A stretch of DNA of 64,000 bases from Fulvivirga marina (GTDB lineage: Bacteria > Bacteroidota > Bacteroidia > Cytophagales > Cyclobacteriaceae), in NCBI RefSeq assembly GCF_016775155.1, contig NZ_JAEUGD010000016.1, positions 1-64,000 on the forward strand, given 5' to 3'. The number at the start of each line of letters is the position of its first letter. The stretch's first letter is position 1. The notes beneath the pieces were generated by a model. It was given only the letters and a program-made list of their open reading frames with translations, searched no databases and had not been told where the DNA came from. A program made the translations under genes and the position numbers. Shown one piece after another: positions 15,950 through 24,510 of the stretch.

Positions 15950-18247
15950 TCATAAAGATTGTGTACCTATAAAATGAACTGATGAAAATTTAGGAAACTG
16001 TACTTCCTCGTCCTGGACTTCCGTAACCATACCGGTTGCATCTGCTGCTACCACCTTGCTAAGTGTATAGGATTGAAAGTTTCCCTCCGGATATGCCCAC
16101 AGAGCTGAAGTCTCCCCTTGTCTTCCCCTGAAATCTGCACTGAACCGAGCTGCGGTGGCTGCCTGCTTGACAAATTCCTGACTTCTGAATGCATTAAGCT
16201 TTTCCTGATCAAGAGGCGGCAAGTCATGTAATTTAAGGAGTTCATTATACGCCTCAAGGCTAATCTCCATTCCTGACTTTAGTTTGGCGCTTATCTTTCT
16301 TCTGTAGTCATCACCTGCATCATCACTATGGGCACTATCACTGACTTTCTTCTTGCGTGTGGACAATTTCTTGATACTGGCATCTTCCTCATTGAGGTGA
16401 TAATAATATTTACATTCAAAATCTATCTTCCATCTCTTATGACTTGTGGGGCCTCCTTCCCATATTTTATGCCAGTAATTTCTGAATTGATCAACATCAT
16501 TGAGAACAAAATGCGTTGTAAACTCACTACCAGCCCTCTGAAATAGATACCCATCGGTAAGTACGATATAATGGTTCATAAATGTACCAAGTATTTTATC
16601 ACCCTTTTTCCAATTAAAAGTAAGTTCAACCTTCAAATCCTTATGAACTGGAAGTTTTTTGGCTTCATCTGAACTCAGATTTACCACATCTAAGGGACTT
16701 CCTAAAGCAATGTTCTTTTCTTTGATTTTTTTCTCCAGCAGTACCTCCATTGTATCACCATCCTGAATTATAAGTTGAAAAATACCTTTAGGAATGGTAA
16801 TTACTGCTTCCTTCGCTTTAGCACTCACCTGTAGTTCAATAGGCAGGCTTATCTTATTCCGTCTGTCATAAACAACCTTTTCCTTCCCTGCCACTATGAT
16901 TCCCTTGGCATTCAAAAACTTGATTGAAACCATATTGCTAAATGTAGAGTCTATGCTCACTGCAGATTTTACACTCATTGAATTGACGATGTTATCAAAT
17001 GCAGGATCATCTACACCAGGATTAATTTTCTCCAGATGGTTCAACTCTTGTTGCGTATGCTTAAGCCCGGCATTAGCAATGGCATTGAACAGTTTGACAG
17101 GCTGTTCCCCTATCGCTTTAATCATATCTGGTGACAAAACTTTTTGTAATACAGGCATCAATGCTGGAAGCGCAGCTAATAGGGCCGGAGCAATTTTAGC
17201 CTGGCTATACCGCGGCCTGCCATATGCCATACCTTTCACAATACTATCTAAGCCGGGATCATCAACACCTGGGTTAATCTTCTCCAGATGATCCAACTCC
17301 ATTTTCTGAAATTTCAGTGCACTATCCGAAACCGCTTTGAAAAGTTTAACGGGATTATCCCCAATAGCTTTAATAGTTTCGGGTGACAGCACTTTTTCCA
17401 ATAAGGGAGCTAACTGCATAAGCATTGCAGGATTAATAGCAAAATCATGACTGTATTTCTGCAAGCTCTGCGTAGCGGCATGGCCATTTGCTTTACTGCT
17501 TCCATTAGAATGACCATTAGTACTACCACCGACCTGTCCTTGAATGATCTGTAGTATGGCACTGATGGTCTCTGGCGATATGTTTTGCAAAACCTGCTTA
17601 GCACCTTCTGCCCCAGGTTTAACATCTTTTGGGATTACTTTTGTTAACTCTGGTAAAATCTTCCCTGCAGTATCTGCAATTTTGCTGATAGTAGGTGCAG
17701 CAGATTGAAGTCCAGGCAATAACTTACCCAACATGGGTAGTGCATTGTTCAATATCCCTGGAACAGCTCCCAATAGGGTATTAAAGAAGAACGCTTCACT
17801 TACCTTGTTATCCTTCAGTTTAAATGGGGCATTCCTGACTACTATCGATTGTTGATCATATGTCTGTTGATGCATGCTCATCATTTTTGGCAGTTTAAAA
17901 TCATCATTCCAATCTCGGACAGAAGGTACAACGGTAAGCACCTCAGATATCGCCGGAGATATTTTAGTTTTGGTTTTATAGCTAAAAAGCTGCATATACC
18001 GACTATCTCCTTCAAACTTGCCCGACTCCAAGCTTATAAGAAAGTGGGTTTGAAAACCAGTATTCTCCTTGACTGGAGACTTTATTAATGTGGATTGGTA
18101 TTGCACCTCATCCACAAATTCCATCCCTCTGAACTTTCTTTTCGATTTCCCAATCTTAAATTCATACCAGCTATTGGTACCAATATCAGCCTCGAAAATA
18201 TACCTGCCGGGCTCCTGGCCTTTAAGTTGTAAAATCGCTAGTGCCAT
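15950..18247 (-). CDS. 765-residue protein with tandem helical repeats, operon gene 5
   Basis: I do not recognise the family. Residues 1-110 are beta-rich. Residues about 150-235 are helical with many Leu-Pro steps (LPMLGKLLPGL). After a Gly/Ser/Asn/His linker (236-262), two 84-residue repeats follow at 272-340 and 353-424, each holding VLSP then IKAIG, PVKLF and HLEKINPGVDDP. Residues about 430-640 are beta-rich with conserved-looking Trp and Tyr. The C-terminus (about 650-765) has an isolated basic patch and a YNELLKLHDLPPLDQEKL helix. There is no signal peptide and no enzyme motif. Size and repeats suggest a scaffold for the other operon products. It starts 20 bp after the preceding stop. 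Confidence 0.65.
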   Translation of the reverse strand: MALAILQLKGQEPGRYIFEADIGTNSWYEFKIGKSKRKFRGMEFVDEVQYQSTLIKSPVKENTGFQTHFLISLESGKFEGDSRYMQLFSYKTKTKISPAISEVLTVVPSVRDWNDDFKLPKMMSMHQQTYDQQSIVVRNAPFKLKDNKVSEAFFFNTLLGAVPGILNNALPMLGKLLPGLQSAAPTISKIADTAGKILPELTKVIPKDVKPGAEGAKQVLQNISPETISAILQIIQGQVGGSTNGHSNGSSKANGHAATQSLQKYSHDFAINPAMLMQLAPLLEKVLSPETIKAIGDNPVKLFKAVSDSALKFQKMELDHLEKINPGVDDPGLDSIVKGMAYGRPRYSQAKIAPALLAALPALMPVLQKVLSPDMIKAIGEQPVKLFNAIANAGLKHTQQELNHLEKINPGVDDPAFDNIVNSMSVKSAVSIDSTFSNMVSIKFLNAKGIIVAGKEKVVYDRRNKISLPIELQVSAKAKEAVITIPKGIFQLIIQDGDTMEVLLEKKIKEKNIALGSPLDVVNLSSDEAKKLPVHKDLKVELTFNWKKGDKILGTFMNHYIVLTDGYLFQRAGSEFTTHFVLNDVDQFRNYWHKIWEGGPTSHKRWKIDFECKYYYHLNEEDASIKKLSTRKKKVSDSAHSDDAGDDYRRKISAKLKSGMEISLEAYNELLKLHDLPPLDQEKLNAFRSQEFVKQAATAARFSADFRGRQGETSALWAYPEGNFQSYTLSKVVAADATGMVTEVQDEEVQFPKFSSVHFIGTQSL
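16976..17434 (-). repeat. Two tandem 84-codon helical repeats inside the 765-residue protein
   Basis: Codons 272-340 and 353-424 encode homologous helical units (HLEKINPGVDDP is identical in both). A degenerate third copy may lie upstream, around ISPETISAILQII at codons 223-235. Confidence 0.8.
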
Positions 18248-18267
18248 ATAATACCTGCATTAAATGG

Positions 18268-19299
18268 CTATTGTTTAGCTGCAGCCGCATCCTTCTCTTC
18301 TTGTGATGCTGGTCCGTACATTTGAGCGAAGTTGTCAAGCTTAAAGTAGTCCGTCTTAAATTGGATTTTTACAAATCCCCTCAACTTGGCTTTCAGCTCA
18401 TCTTCTGAGGTACTTTTAGTGGTAGATACACTAAACTGGGTCTGCCTCGTACTTGAGGTATGCCCTGCACGCGGCCCTCCAAATATGGACCCCAATAACC
18501 CTCCGCTATACCCTGCAGATGTCCCGGAGGACTTACTCGTTTTTACACCGGCTTTATCTCCTTTATCAACCTTTCTTTTACCTTTAAACTCGAAATTGAC
18601 CTCTGCTTCAACCTCTCCCTTTTCAACTACAAGACGAGTAACTCCCATCAATATGGTCTCCCTGAGTGCCGCCCGATGTTCCTGTGCCATTTTAATTTTG
18701 GCATCCATAATCTTGGCCTTAACCTCATTGTCTTCCATATCCACTTTCTCACCCTTAGGATTGGTAAGCTCCATCTTCTGCCCGCCATCACCATCCTCTT
18801 CCATGGAGATGCCAAACTCATCACCGTTATTTTCTGCGAGGTAAGCAAACGTGGTGGTATTGTCAATTTGCTTTATAAATTTGGCAAGACCGGTAGTAGC
18901 CTCTTTCATCAGCCTGATATAGTCATCCGTTTGGGCTTTCATCACACTGATATTGGCATCAAAAACTGCCTTCAGGAGGTCTTTAACGAACTCGGGAAAA
19001 TCTACAGAATCAACCAGGTCTTCGAAAGAATCTACTCCTTCGTCAAAACCTTTTTCATGTCGCTGGTCGTTTAGCAGGTCTGATGATTTATCCACGAAAT
19101 CACCTTTCTTTTTCATTTGACCTGACAGGCTTCCGCTTCCGTTACCCATCATTAGCGACATCTGCTCATTCATTACATCCTGGTAGACCTGCTTTTGCTC
19201 ATCATAAGGCATGTGTCTGAATGAGGCCGAATGCGCCAATATATTTCTGGCCTGCTCTTTCGCCGCTTCTCTTATATTATTAATACTAGTCTGCTGCAT
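18268..19299 (-). CDS. 343-residue unknown protein, operon gene 4
   Basis: The 343-residue product starts with helices (1-50). Residues about 95-150 are helical (FPEFVKDLLKAVFDANISVM). From about residue 205 two beta segments, LVVEKGEVEAEVNFEF and LRGFVKIQFKTDYF, are separated by a Ser/Gly/Thr-rich insert (about 240-300, GYSGGLLGSIFGG) that looks flexible. The strand-insert-strand layout recalls small beta-barrel domains such as DUF2589, but the match is too weak to name. No signal peptide or catalytic motif is seen. It lies 41 bp after the 332-residue gene and 20 bp before the 765-residue gene in the same operon. Confidence 0.55.
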   Translation of the reverse strand: MQQTSINNIREAAKEQARNILAHSASFRHMPYDEQKQVYQDVMNEQMSLMMGNGSGSLSGQMKKKGDFVDKSSDLLNDQRHEKGFDEGVDSFEDLVDSVDFPEFVKDLLKAVFDANISVMKAQTDDYIRLMKEATTGLAKFIKQIDNTTTFAYLAENNGDEFGISMEEDGDGGQKMELTNPKGEKVDMEDNEVKAKIMDAKIKMAQEHRAALRETILMGVTRLVVEKGEVEAEVNFEFKGKRKVDKGDKAGVKTSKSSGTSAGYSGGLLGSIFGGPRAGHTSSTRQTQFSVSTTKSTSEDELKAKLRGFVKIQFKTDYFKLDNFAQMYGPASQEEKDAAAAKQ

Positions 19300-19340
19300 A
19301 TTATGTGACTTTTTACCAAAGTTGATAGTTTAATACCTGC

Positions 19341-20339
19341 TTAGAAATCCCAATCATCCTCTCCAAATTCCTCATTCATTTCCTCTTCTATATCTTCCTC
19401 TTCTCTTTGTACACTGCCTGATGAGCCGCTACTTTCTCCCAACTGACTTTGAGCTATAATGAATGACTCTATGTTGTGAAGTAAATCCTGGAAAGCTGAC
19501 TCTGACATAAGGCCCTCATCAAAACCGGCAATTGCAGCAAATATTTTATGACCACTTACAGCTGCTGTACGCATAGAAGAAACATTAGGCTTGTAATTGA
19601 ACTCTTCCTGGCTTACACGTTCAATAACATTCCACATAGACCTTCTATAGCCCCATCCCAACTGTGCTTTTACCGCATCGTCATCAATTATAGATATGGC
19701 TTTCTCAAATTGCTTGTACATTTCCGGAAGTATGGCTTTCACCATGCCACTTGAATATGTGGTGAGGTTATATTGTAGCTCTTTGATAGCCTGATAGACT
19801 GCGGACTTAGAAACAGATGAAAAATTGCTGTCTTTCTGCTCATACTTGTCAATGTATTTCACTGATTCGGTCATCAAAGTATCCCATAGCGGAGTAAAAT
19901 CAGTGTTAACAGCCATTTCGTCCAGTACTTCACCGTCACCAACGTTCAATACAATTTTATAGAACATGGCTCTCTCCTCTGCTGAGGTATATTCATCTCT
20001 CAGTTTATAGTAGCTATATAGCTTGGAAGCTGTGCTACCTTGAGGTATGTCAAGCATACCAGATGTCCACCTCATCAACACTGCATCAGCAACACGGAGT
20101 ATTCCAAGGTCGTCAGCAAGTGTTTTGAGATAATAAAGGGTACCGGCTGCAAGGATGTTTTCTGCATCTATCCCCTGCTCATCTGCCGTTTCAAAATAAT
20201 CCACCGCGTAGTTAAACGAAAATGGACTGCCATTTTGGTAAACATTAGTTACCGGATCACCCGAATTTTTAGCCTCCTTCAGCGCATTGGTATAGGCGAG
20301 GGCTAAGTATTCACTATATTTTTCTAGAATGTCTGCCAT
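19341..20339 (-). CDS. 332-residue helical protein with acidic tail, operon gene 3
   Basis: The product is predicted all-helical (residues 1-290) and ends in a strongly acidic tail (EEEDIEEEMNEEFGEDDWDF). I recognise no family. The previous operon protein also ends in an acidic tail, so the two may be related in role, for example as partners of the basic N-termini of operon genes 9-11. There is no signal peptide. It lies 39 bp after gene 2 and 41 bp before gene 4. Confidence 0.55.
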   Translation of the reverse strand: MADILEKYSEYLALAYTNALKEAKNSGDPVTNVYQNGSPFSFNYAVDYFETADEQGIDAENILAAGTLYYLKTLADDLGILRVADAVLMRWTSGMLDIPQGSTASKLYSYYKLRDEYTSAEERAMFYKIVLNVGDGEVLDEMAVNTDFTPLWDTLMTESVKYIDKYEQKDSNFSSVSKSAVYQAIKELQYNLTTYSSGMVKAILPEMYKQFEKAISIIDDDAVKAQLGWGYRRSMWNVIERVSQEEFNYKPNVSSMRTAAVSGHKIFAAIAGFDEGLMSESAFQDLLHNIESFIIAQSQLGESSGSSGSVQREEEDIEEEMNEEFGEDDWDF

Positions 20340-20378
20340 CGTTATTATTTTTTGTAGTCTTTTTACTTCCGTTTTATA

Positions 20379-21287
20379 TCACTTGACGTCATCATCATGG
20401 CTGTTATCACTTTCAAAAACATCCTCTTCAATCGCCTCCAGATCAGTAAAACTGATGTCATCGCTATCTTCGTCTGGTATGTCTTCAGGTATAACCAGCC
20501 CAATTTCTTTGAGGTAGTTGACCATCAGTTGTCTGATTTGCGGTGTGCCTTTGGCTGGATCTATTTCACCTGATGCAAAGAATCTATCTACCAGATCATG
20601 AATACTTCCGTTGTCAACATATTTCGCAATGATTTTGGAAATAGCTCCCGCTGGCATGCCTTTCACATAAGAAATATTAGTATTAGAGGCAGCTTTGTAG
20701 ATATCCTTGCGCTGTTCAATGCTCAGGTTTAAATGCCGCTGCTCAATAGCAGCCCTGGCAAGTAAAATATTGAAAAATGGTTTGATTTCATTTTCCGTCA
20801 AGGTGATCACTCTATCGTTAATTCCCTCTGCGTCTTTTACCTTCTCATAATAGATAACAAAACTCAGAGCGTAAACATAAAGTGGTTCGTTGCTCAACAA
20901 AAATTTGGAAGTGTGATCAATACTACTCTTATTGAGCATTTTGCTAACCTCCGCTATAACCGCGCTAAACCCGTCTCTAACAAGTTTTGACTTGGCATTG
21001 ATTTTATTAGAGTCACCATCTTTCATTATCTCCTTTAACGACCAATCTTTTCTTTGTCTTGACTTGTACTTCAGAGACTTAGTGGCCAGAGATTTACTAA
21101 TTCTCTCAACGATATCCTTCATTGAAGGATCTATCTTCACTCTTGGGGGCTCAACTGAGAAATCAGAAACCCAAAGAGGCCTGGCTATATCCAGTATAGG
21201 AAATTTAGCCGTAATAGGTGTATAGGAAGAACCATTGCCCAGAGATATCTTTTCGAAATTGGCTGATCCCAGAATGTTGGTACTCAT
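20379..21287 (-). CDS. 302-residue unknown protein with acidic tail, operon gene 2
   Basis: The first about 55 residues look extended (ILGSANFEKISLGNGSSYTP). Residues about 55-260 are helical with basic patches (KSLKYKSRQRKDW). The last about 35 residues are acidic (IPDEDSDDISF, FESDNSHDDD). No known domain, signal peptide or catalytic motif is visible. It begins 19 bp after the subtilase stop, and its position directly after the protease makes it a candidate substrate, inhibitor or scaffold. Confidence 0.55.
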   Translation of the reverse strand: MSTNILGSANFEKISLGNGSSYTPITAKFPILDIARPLWVSDFSVEPPRVKIDPSMKDIVERISKSLATKSLKYKSRQRKDWSLKEIMKDGDSNKINAKSKLVRDGFSAVIAEVSKMLNKSSIDHTSKFLLSNEPLYVYALSFVIYYEKVKDAEGINDRVITLTENEIKPFFNILLARAAIEQRHLNLSIEQRKDIYKAASNTNISYVKGMPAGAISKIIAKYVDNGSIHDLVDRFFASGEIDPAKGTPQIRQLMVNYLKEIGLVIPEDIPDEDSDDISFTDLEAIEEDVFESDNSHDDDVK

Positions 21288-21306
21288 GATGTATTGGTTT
21301 TAATGG

Positions 21307-22596
21307 TTAAATACTTAGTTTATATTTCAATAGTTTAAAGGCATCCAGCAGGTTGATCAGGCCGTATCCGCTCTTTACGTTTTTCAGGGTCCCGTCCATC
21401 CTGTCAGCAGTATTTTTCAGAATATATTTTACCTGATTATCTTTCAATTCTCTTCCGTATTTTAAAGCAAAAGACTTAAGCAGTGCAACCGCACCAGTCA
21501 CATAGGGTGAAGCTTGTGAGGTTCCGGAAGACATAGAATATTTATTGTTTGGATAAGAGCTTATAATGTTGGCTCCTGGCGCTACAAAGGACACATGCGA
21601 ACCATAAGTAGAAAATGCTGCCATCTGGCTATGCTGGTCCACTGCACCAACAGCTATTACACCCTTTAGTGCTCCTGGGTAGTAGCGATCCTTGCGGCCG
21701 TCATTACCTGATGCGGCAACTATGGTGACACCTTTCCTTAGTGCATAGTTGATCACCTCTTCGTGAGGAAGTCCACCGCCTTCATGTTTAATGCCCAAAC
21801 TCATGTTAATGACATCAACTTTTTGGTCTACAGCCCATTTGATTCCATTATTAATATTATCTATGAGTCCCGCCCCTACTACGCCATTACCAGACTTAAG
21901 GGCTCCAAGTACTCGAACAGGTATCACCTTACACGATGGAGCAATTCCCCTGGCCATTTTTAACCCCTTGGCTGACAGTATTCCGCATACATGAGTTCCA
22001 TGTCCTACATCATCCTGTGGATCGGTATCATAACCCAAATAATCCCCTACAAATTTTTCAACACCATCCAGAATATTCACAAAATCCATCCCTGGCAGAA
22101 GCACATCGGTGATCTCTTTATGTTTAGTATCTACACCTGTATCCAGTACAGCAATTTTTATTTGGGGGTTTCCGGTTGTAAATGTATGGGCTTGCCTAAT
22201 GAAGATTTGGGCTGCCGGGTCCAGCATGGGTGCACCCATTGATGAGGAAACCGGGGGAAGTTCTGTGACGCCAATATCTACAGGCCGGACTTTTTCTACA
22301 TACGGGATAAGCTTTATCTCTTCAACCAGAGACTGAGGAATGCCTCTATCTACTTTAAGTATAACTCGAAAAATATTGGCCAAGCCGCTCTTAACTTCTT
22401 CAGGAGTCCAGGTTCGATGTTGAGGCTTATACTCTGTGCTATATAATACGGGAAGATTATACTTTCTGAAAACGTTTGAAACTTCTGGTAAAAAATTTTC
22501 GGTTTCAGGTGACTTTTTATGAATAATATCACCCCAATATGGCAACTCATCAATGCGCTTATCCTGCTTCGTCCATATTATCAAGTGATTTTTCAT
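21307..22596 (-). CDS. Cytoplasmic S8 subtilisin-family serine protease, first gene of operon
   Basis: The 429-residue protein has a complete catalytic set: Asp152 in AVLDTGVD, His199 in DVGHGTHV, oxyanion Asn298 in AASGND and Ser360 in SSGTSQASP. No signal peptide precedes it (MKNHLIIWTKQ). Residues about 60-110 (FRVILKVDRGIPQSLVEEI) look like an I9-type inhibitory prodomain, so autocatalytic maturation is likely. Secreted subtilases dominate the family; lack of export signals and its place at the head of an operon of signal-less proteins suggest it works inside the cell, processing or activating the co-encoded proteins. Operon promoter signals must lie in the 162 bp upstream, where I find no clear consensus. 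Confidence 0.88.
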   Translation of the reverse strand: MKNHLIIWTKQDKRIDELPYWGDIIHKKSPETENFLPEVSNVFRKYNLPVLYSTEYKPQHRTWTPEEVKSGLANIFRVILKVDRGIPQSLVEEIKLIPYVEKVRPVDIGVTELPPVSSSMGAPMLDPAAQIFIRQAHTFTTGNPQIKIAVLDTGVDTKHKEITDVLLPGMDFVNILDGVEKFVGDYLGYDTDPQDDVGHGTHVCGILSAKGLKMARGIAPSCKVIPVRVLGALKSGNGVVGAGLIDNINNGIKWAVDQKVDVINMSLGIKHEGGGLPHEEVINYALRKGVTIVAASGNDGRKDRYYPGALKGVIAVGAVDQHSQMAAFSTYGSHVSFVAPGANIISSYPNNKYSMSSGTSQASPYVTGAVALLKSFALKYGRELKDNQVKYILKNTADRMDGTLKNVKSGYGLINLLDAFKLLKYKLSI

Positions 22597-22758
22597 TTGT
22601 TGGTTTTATGCTAATAAGTACTATATATTAAGTTCGATAAAATGTGAATGCCATCTAAGGACAAATTAGCAATAAGTAAACATTGATTAGTTCACTCAAA
22701 TAAATTAAGTACCTGAAACAAAACACTTTACCTTAATAAATTAACATCATTTATGACA

Positions 22759-24183
22759 TTAATCCCTATCAACCACATGCTCCGCCTCAAAGACCGTTAT
22801 CAATGCACTTAGCAGGCCTCCAAAACTTAATAGTTCCTTACTCAATGGATGCCAGGGAGATATATCCTCCAACATCTTCAGCTTCTTCAGCATGAGATTT
22901 TGTCCCGATGATGTATCAAATGGCTTTCTGAAAATGGAAAAGAACATCTGTAACCTGTCTGACTTGTCAACCTTACCATTAAGCTGTTTTCTAAGGCACT
23001 CTGATTTATAGAAAAACCAATCCTGATCATTGAGTCGATATATGCAAATGAGTTCCAGCATTTTGAGCATCAACAGTTCTCTTTGGTCTTTTATAGCATT
23101 CGTCACACTTGAATTAGCTAGTTTGATGATCTCTTTGAGCTCTCCTTTTTGATAGTGATGGTAGGCTTTGTAATAGCCCCATCTGCCTTCAAACATATCC
23201 TTATTATGATCTACTAAAACTCGATTTATTTCTTGAAGCAACTTGCCTTGCAAATCTGTATTGAATGATCTAAGAGCTATAATATATTTCAACTCATATA
23301 TTACAGATTGCCATGGCAGCGTTTGCTCCAGATATTTCTCTGCCCGCAAAAGAAATCTGTCGGCTTCTCCAAAATTTCTAATACAGATCGATGCTTTGGT
23401 CAATTCGAGGTAAGTCAGCCCAAGACAAACACCATTTGGATCATGTTGTTCTTCAAGCTTCTTAATCAGCGTTTTGAGTCGTATGAAGGCCACTTCAAAA
23501 AGATGTTGATGAAATAAACCGTTGATTTCATGTAACTGGTGTATAAAACTAACATCAGCCAGAGGAAGTTGCTCCTTTCCTATTAATTGCATCAAACTTC
23601 CTCTCAGCCCATCATCACTATTATGATCGTTCTTCACTGACTCTATAATGTATTGTTTTAAATACTCATTAATGCTGAGGTCACTACTCAAGTTTTTAAT
23701 ATAATTGCATGAGGTATTTACTGATGGTGCCTCAAACGGGAAATACCTGTTTTGAAGGTCAACAGCTTCGCAGTGAATCACTGTCAAGTGTTCCTTTTCA
23801 GATGTGAAAAGTACTTCTTCGAGCATCTGACGAGCATGATCTTCCATACCTCTGTCTAGCAATATTTTAATACAGTAAAGTTTTTTATGACAGGCCATTT
23901 CCTCACCAAAACGGTCGTCTTCCCTTTTAGTCTGATGAAATGATAATAAGAAGTCGTACAGGCTCTCCCTTAATCTTTTGCTTAACTGATAATAGTTCTG
24001 TCTGGAGTATTTTTGGTCTCTAATGAACTGCTTGAAATCAGCATGCCTTTTACTTTTTAGTGCTGCTTCAAACAACTGCCTCTTCTTATTCTCACCAACA
24101 CGTTTTTTAGTCAAAAACAATCTTTGAAAAGCACGAGCTTCTTTATCTGAAAGGTTCTTTACTATGGAAAATAGCGATTTCAA
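22759..24183 (-). CDS. Helical-repeat (TPR-like) protein of unknown function
   Basis: The 474-residue product is predicted almost entirely helical, with TPR-like antiparallel pairs (e.g. FGEADRFLLRAEKYLEQTL, KAYHHYQKGELKEII). It begins MKSLFSIVKNLSDKEARAF, a start I associate with a Bacteroidota-specific uncharacterised group. There is no signal peptide. It is on the same strand as the 11-gene operon, 162 bp upstream, so it may be co-regulated with it or unrelated. Conserved linkage in other genomes would decide. Confidence 0.55.
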   Translation of the reverse strand: MKSLFSIVKNLSDKEARAFQRLFLTKKRVGENKKRQLFEAALKSKRHADFKQFIRDQKYSRQNYYQLSKRLRESLYDFLLSFHQTKREDDRFGEEMACHKKLYCIKILLDRGMEDHARQMLEEVLFTSEKEHLTVIHCEAVDLQNRYFPFEAPSVNTSCNYIKNLSSDLSINEYLKQYIIESVKNDHNSDDGLRGSLMQLIGKEQLPLADVSFIHQLHEINGLFHQHLFEVAFIRLKTLIKKLEEQHDPNGVCLGLTYLELTKASICIRNFGEADRFLLRAEKYLEQTLPWQSVIYELKYIIALRSFNTDLQGKLLQEINRVLVDHNKDMFEGRWGYYKAYHHYQKGELKEIIKLANSSVTNAIKDQRELLMLKMLELICIYRLNDQDWFFYKSECLRKQLNGKVDKSDRLQMFFSIFRKPFDTSSGQNLMLKKLKMLEDISPWHPLSKELLSFGGLLSALITVFEAEHVVDRD

Positions 24184-24510
24184 GTTTTTTTGGTTATCTG
24201 ACCTTTTAACCTCTAGCCCCCCCTAAAAGTTTTCAGAATGTGAATAGGTTTTTGAATTTTCGTAAATCAAATTACAAAATTCAATGGTATGATTGTAGGG
24301 GAAAAACCCCCTTATTAGGGGGTAAATTGCCATAATTTTTTACTTTAAAGCTCCTGTTGATAAGCCATACTCAGTCTCTACCTCAAAGTGCTTTGTACTC
24401 TTTAAATTACTTGCATTTCAGGGTTAACCCTGATGGTCAAAACCAGTAATCTCCTGATACATTTGGTATAGAATGTATTTACCTTTAATTATCATCAAAC
24501 ACTGTCTATT
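24184..24510. other. Divergent intergenic region with C/G-run hairpins
   Basis: This 327-bp spacer separates the leftward helical-repeat gene from the rightward HATPase gene. It carries a C7 run at 24217-24223 and an unusual G4-A5-C5-TTATTA-G5 block at 24298-24322. It holds no supported gene. Confidence 0.45.
24298..24322. promoter_or_regulatory. Alternative hairpin block (G4-A5-C5-TTATTA-G5)
   Basis: The single C5 run (24307-24311) can pair either with G4 on its left (24298-24301) or G5 on its right (24318-24322), so two mutually exclusive stems are possible. This is the geometry of a switch or attenuator, about 190 bp upstream of the HATPase gene. The function is inferred; chance is possible. 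Confidence 0.3.

Noticed and set aside
9906-22596. Interpretation of the 11-gene operon as a contractile injection system, T6SS or prophage
   Set aside because: No sheath, tube, baseplate, spike, portal, terminase or ClpV-like ATPase can be recognised in any of the eleven products.
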